Assembly: GCA_028278645.1 (NCBI GenBank)
Contig: JANQDZ010000047.1
Coordinates: 1-64,000, forward strand
Length of the DNA stretch: 64,000 nucleotides
Origin: Longimicrobiales bacterium
GTDB lineage: Bacteria > Gemmatimonadota > Gemmatimonadetes > Longimicrobiales > Gaopeijiaceae
Direction: 5' to 3'
A program made the position numbers and the translations under genes. Shown here one piece after another: positions 61,856-64,000 of the stretch. The first letter of the stretch is position 1. Each line of letters starts with the position of its first letter. The notes under the pieces are model-generated. The model saw only the letters and a list, made by a program, of their open reading frames with translations. It searched no databases and was not told the origin of the DNA.

Positions 61856-62530
61856 TCACCAAATCCCGGGAATCAACCGATACCGGGTCACCTGGGTGTA
61901 CTCGGGGTACCCCGGGAGTTCCTCCATCAGGAGCTTCTCCTCATCCAGGGTCCTGTACGCCAGCAGCAGTGGGAAAACCAGGCTCGGGATCAGTCCCCAG
62001 TAGGATCCGAGGACGAGGGGGGAGAACACCATCATCAAGCCGCCACCGACATACATGGGATGTCGAACCACTGCATAGGGACCCGTGGTGATGAGGGTTT
62101 GGCCTTCCTCGACCCGGACGGTTCTGGCAGCGAATCGGTTTTCCAACATAGTGCGGAAGAAGAGGTAGTACCCTGCCAACATCACGACTGCCGAAAGTGC
62201 CACGAGCCAAATGGGGACCTCACTCCACCCGTTTCTCCTGTCCATGCCTGGGATGACGTAGGTCCCGATCCAGGAGACCGTCCCCAGAATCTGGAACACC
62301 TTCTGTTGTCCCCGTTCCTCCCGGTTTTCCATCCGTCTCTGAAGCAGTTCCGGCTCCTTTCGAAGGAGGTAGACGGCAGAGCAGGTGATCGGGATGAACA
62401 TGACGGCCAGAAAGAGCCAAGCCTCCCAATAACGGATGGTTCCGGCCGTCCAGAAGAACATGGCTCCCATGATGACGATGCCGAAAGCGAGCCGTAGAAA
62501 CAGCCTGGTTTTGAGTTTTTTTGTGTCCAT
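61856..62530 (-). CDS. Isoprenylcysteine carboxyl methyltransferase family membrane protein
   Basis: A 224-residue protein with about five hydrophobic helices, in the first 130 residues and near 165-195. The C-terminal end has the ICMT/PEMT-type S-adenosylmethionine site: LITTGPYAVVRHPMYVGGGL, then the acidic pair DEEKLLMEELPGYPEYTQVTRY. Enzymes of this type methylate carboxyl groups or phospholipids at the membrane. Bacterial members often act on unknown lipids. It lies 29 bp from the CGNR regulator and reads in the same direction, so that regulator may control it. Confidence 0.87.
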   Translation of the reverse strand: MDTKKLKTRLFLRLAFGIVIMGAMFFWTAGTIRYWEAWLFLAVMFIPITCSAVYLLRKEPELLQRRMENREERGQQKVFQILGTVSWIGTYVIPGMDRRNGWSEVPIWLVALSAVVMLAGYYLFFRTMLENRFAARTVRVEEGQTLITTGPYAVVRHPMYVGGGLMMVFSPLVLGSYWGLIPSLVFPLLLAYRTLDEEKLLMEELPGYPEYTQVTRYRLIPGIW

Positions 62531-62559
62531 TGTTTTCCCTTGGGCTTGACCGGGTTCGG

Positions 62560-63171
62560 TCAGGACTTCCTCTGGCTTTGCCGAAACCGCTTAACCTTGC
62601 TCCGATTTCCGCAAACGGACATATCGCACCAGCGCCTCGAGCGGTTCCTGCTCAAATCGACGAACAACCAATCACAGTCGCCAGCCGAGCATACTCTGAC
62701 TCGGTCCAATATCTCAGAGGTGAGCAGAGTCATGGCCGACCGTACGACAGGTTGGAGCATCCGGTCCAGCGACGGTTCATCCTGCCAGCTCAATTCGAAG
62801 CTGGAACCCTCCACCGCCAATCTCGGAATCCTGACGGCTTTTTGGAGGTGTTTGTTGAGGAGGTCGAGGGACCCATCTGGGAGGGCAGTCTGGTGAGCCA
62901 CGGCCGAGAAGATATCGAACACAGCCTCTCGGAGTCTCCGCGCCCTTTTTAGGGTTTTCTCCGCTTTTTTCGGGCGCCGAGTGGCTTCTTCCCGGAGTGC
63001 CTTGGCGTCTGCCTTCTCCAGGGTCCCAGCAAGCCTTCCCCAGTCGACCAGGGTGCCGTAGTCGTGCAGGCGGTCTCTCGGGTTTTCAGTGGGCCGAGAG
63101 TCGATTGTGTTGGCGAAGTCCAGGCAGAGCTCCCCGCTGGTCAACTCGAAAGCTTGGGTTTGGTCTCTCAT
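62560..63171 (-). CDS. CGNR zinc-finger/ABATE-domain transcriptional regulator
   Basis: A 203-residue protein. The N-terminal ABATE-like part has LTSGELCLDFANTID and helices around 60-100. The C-terminal zinc finger carries CSAGDCDWLFVDLSRNRSRRW followed by CDMSVCGNRSKVKRFR, the CGNR signature with four Cys. It is a soluble DNA-binding protein, probably a repressor of its operon with the ICMT-like gene. ATG 63171 lies immediately before an inverted repeat of TAACC and GGTTA, a possible operator. Confidence 0.88.
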   Translation of the reverse strand: MRDQTQAFELTSGELCLDFANTIDSRPTENPRDRLHDYGTLVDWGRLAGTLEKADAKALREEATRRPKKAEKTLKRARRLREAVFDIFSAVAHQTALPDGSLDLLNKHLQKAVRIPRLAVEGSSFELSWQDEPSLDRMLQPVVRSAMTLLTSEILDRVRVCSAGDCDWLFVDLSRNRSRRWCDMSVCGNRSKVKRFRQSQRKS

Positions 63172-63173
63172 TG

Positions 63174-63201
63174 TAACCAGTAAAATAGATTTGACAGGTT
63201 A
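63174..63201 (-). promoter_or_regulatory. Possible operator of the CGNR regulator
   Basis: TAACC (63174-63178) and GGTTA (63197-63201) form an inverted repeat centred 16 bp upstream of the regulator start. A second pair, GTAAC and GTTAC, lies near 63223-63252. Short arms make this tentative. Confidence 0.4.
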
Positions 63202-63437
63202 TGGAGGCAATCTTAGCTAGAGGTAACTTGTAAACGATCAATAGATGGTTACGTCCGAGGGCCGGGTAGAAAAAGGCCATCTGGTGAGCCTGAGGAGGAG
63301 GCGGGATTCCTGGTTTTCTCCCTGTGGGACTCCTTCGATTCCATTCCCTATTGCTTACTCGCAGTTCGCCCACTCCTTTATTCAGGTGCTCCGAACGACG
63401 GAGTCCTGCTGAGTCTCTAGAGCACTGAAGCCTCGGG

Positions 63438-64000
63438 GTGCGAGTGCCAACGCGTCTTCATACGCTGGGTGTAACCGGAATTGATATTGATCCCGGCGAG
63501 CTTCCCGCTGGTCTCGGTAGTGGGAAGCCGTTGGGGCTCCTGGTGTACCTCTCGTGCAACCTCGGGCGGCCTTTTCCGAGGGATACCCTCGCTTCGCTCC
63601 TTTGGGGTTCTTCCAGCGTTTCCGCAGCCCGGGGCTCCCTTCGGCAGGCTCTGTATGTCTTGCGAAAAGCACTCCCTGACGGGGCCATCAGGAGCGAGGG
63701 AGAGAACGTCACCCTGGTTCATGGGGTGGACCTCGACGTAGATCGATTCCAGGACGCGGTCGCCTCCGATGATTGGTCCACCGCCATCGACCTCTACCGT
63801 GGGGACTTTCTAGGGGATCTGCACCTGCCCGGTGCAGAGGACTTCCTCCGCTGGGCCGAAGGGCGACGCGTCGCGTTAAGGGAGCTATACCGGTCGGGCG
63901 TTCTGGCGGAGGTGGAGCGGGCGTCCTCGGTCGGGGACTGGGGGACGGCCCTGAACCTCGTCGGGAAGCTCATGGGTCCGGATACGCTGGAGGTGGAGGC
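63438..64000 (+). CDS. BTAD-domain (SARP-like) transcriptional regulator, 5' part
   Basis: A frame open from 63438 to the right edge. GTG 63438 or GTG 63444 is the likely start; no strong ribosome site was seen. The first part is a winged-helix DNA-binding region with LGLLVYLSCNLGRPFPRDTL, then ARGSLRQALYVLRKALPDG and IRSEGENVTL. A bacterial transcriptional activation domain follows (FQDAVASDDWSTAIDLYRGDF, then AEDFLRWAEGRR and helical repeats). These regulators are common in Gemmatimonadota. Its targets are unknown. It is transcribed divergently from the CGNR regulator. Confidence 0.8.
   Translation, partial: MRVPTRLHTLGVTGIDIDPGELPAGLGSGKPLGLLVYLSCNLGRPFPRDTLASLLWGSSSVSAARGSLRQALYVLRKALPDGAIRSEGENVTLVHGVDLDVDRFQDAVASDDWSTAIDLYRGDFLGDLHLPGAEDFLRWAEGRRVALRELYRSGVLAEVERASSVGDWGTALNLVGKLMGPDTLEVE

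Noticed and set aside
63481-63741. Plus-strand frame of 86 codons near the right end
   Set aside because: The neighbouring frame encodes a clear BTAD-type regulator, so this is a shadow.

Overview
The window is GC-rich, almost fully coding DNA from one bacterial chromosome. Several traits together suggest Gemmatimonadota or a close relative such as Acidobacteriota: paired PadR regulators with ADOP-type orphan ABC permeases, membrane Ser/Thr kinases fused to TPR repeats, many lipoprotein and secreted metallopeptidases, and a BTAD-type regulator. This placement is inferred from gene content, not from a marker gene. No rRNA, complete tRNA, prophage, insertion sequence or CRISPR array was seen.

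Layout. 1-8.3 kb: a partial secreted M14 carboxypeptidase (-), a small conserved protein and an SDR oxidoreductase (+), a LytS/LytR-type two-component pair (-), then a membrane protein with a Tat-exported ATC-hydrolase-family protein (+). 8.6-11.2 kb: two convergent toxin-antitoxin modules, Phd/PIN (+) and HipBA (-); hipB has four copies of one operator palindrome upstream. 11.4-13.1 kb: a lipoprotein with a small partner, and an unusual small Cys/Gly protein next to a 20-bp tandem repeat.

13.2-30.8 kb is a 17.6-kb block entirely on the minus strand, bounded by two transmembrane Ser/Thr kinase-TPR proteins. In its centre a tight six-gene operon encodes a caspase-like protease, a transglutaminase-like cysteine enzyme, a NUC-family endonuclease, a three-pass membrane protein, a secreted unknown and a secreted TPR protein. 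It ends in a clear intrinsic terminator. A PGAP1/LCAT-like alpha/beta hydrolase lies just upstream, preceded by a secreted BNR-repeat protein with a Trp-rich membrane tail and a small lipoprotein. Four apparently cytosolic degradative enzymes beside sensor-like kinases make this the best candidate for an undescribed system, for example regulated cell death or defence. That role is inference.

31.1-52 kb is a catabolic and envelope region: M24, M1 and M28 peptidases, an amidohydrolase lacking the usual HxH motif, a CocE-type hydrolase, a beta-lactamase-like hydrolase, creatininase, FG-GAP and Ig-like surface proteins and two oxidoreductases. At 42106-42453 lies an ArsC/Spx-like thioredoxin-fold gene interrupted by one in-frame TGA. 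The TGA would make a U-x-x-C motif and is followed by a perfect 7-bp hairpin with a GTT loop, as expected of a bacterial selenocysteine gene.

52-64 kb: two PadR/ADOP permease pairs, an HAD acid phosphatase, small lipoproteins, a second Tat-exported ATC-hydrolase paralogue, an isoprenylcysteine-methyltransferase-like protein, a CGNR zinc-finger regulator and the start of a BTAD-domain regulator that runs off the right edge.
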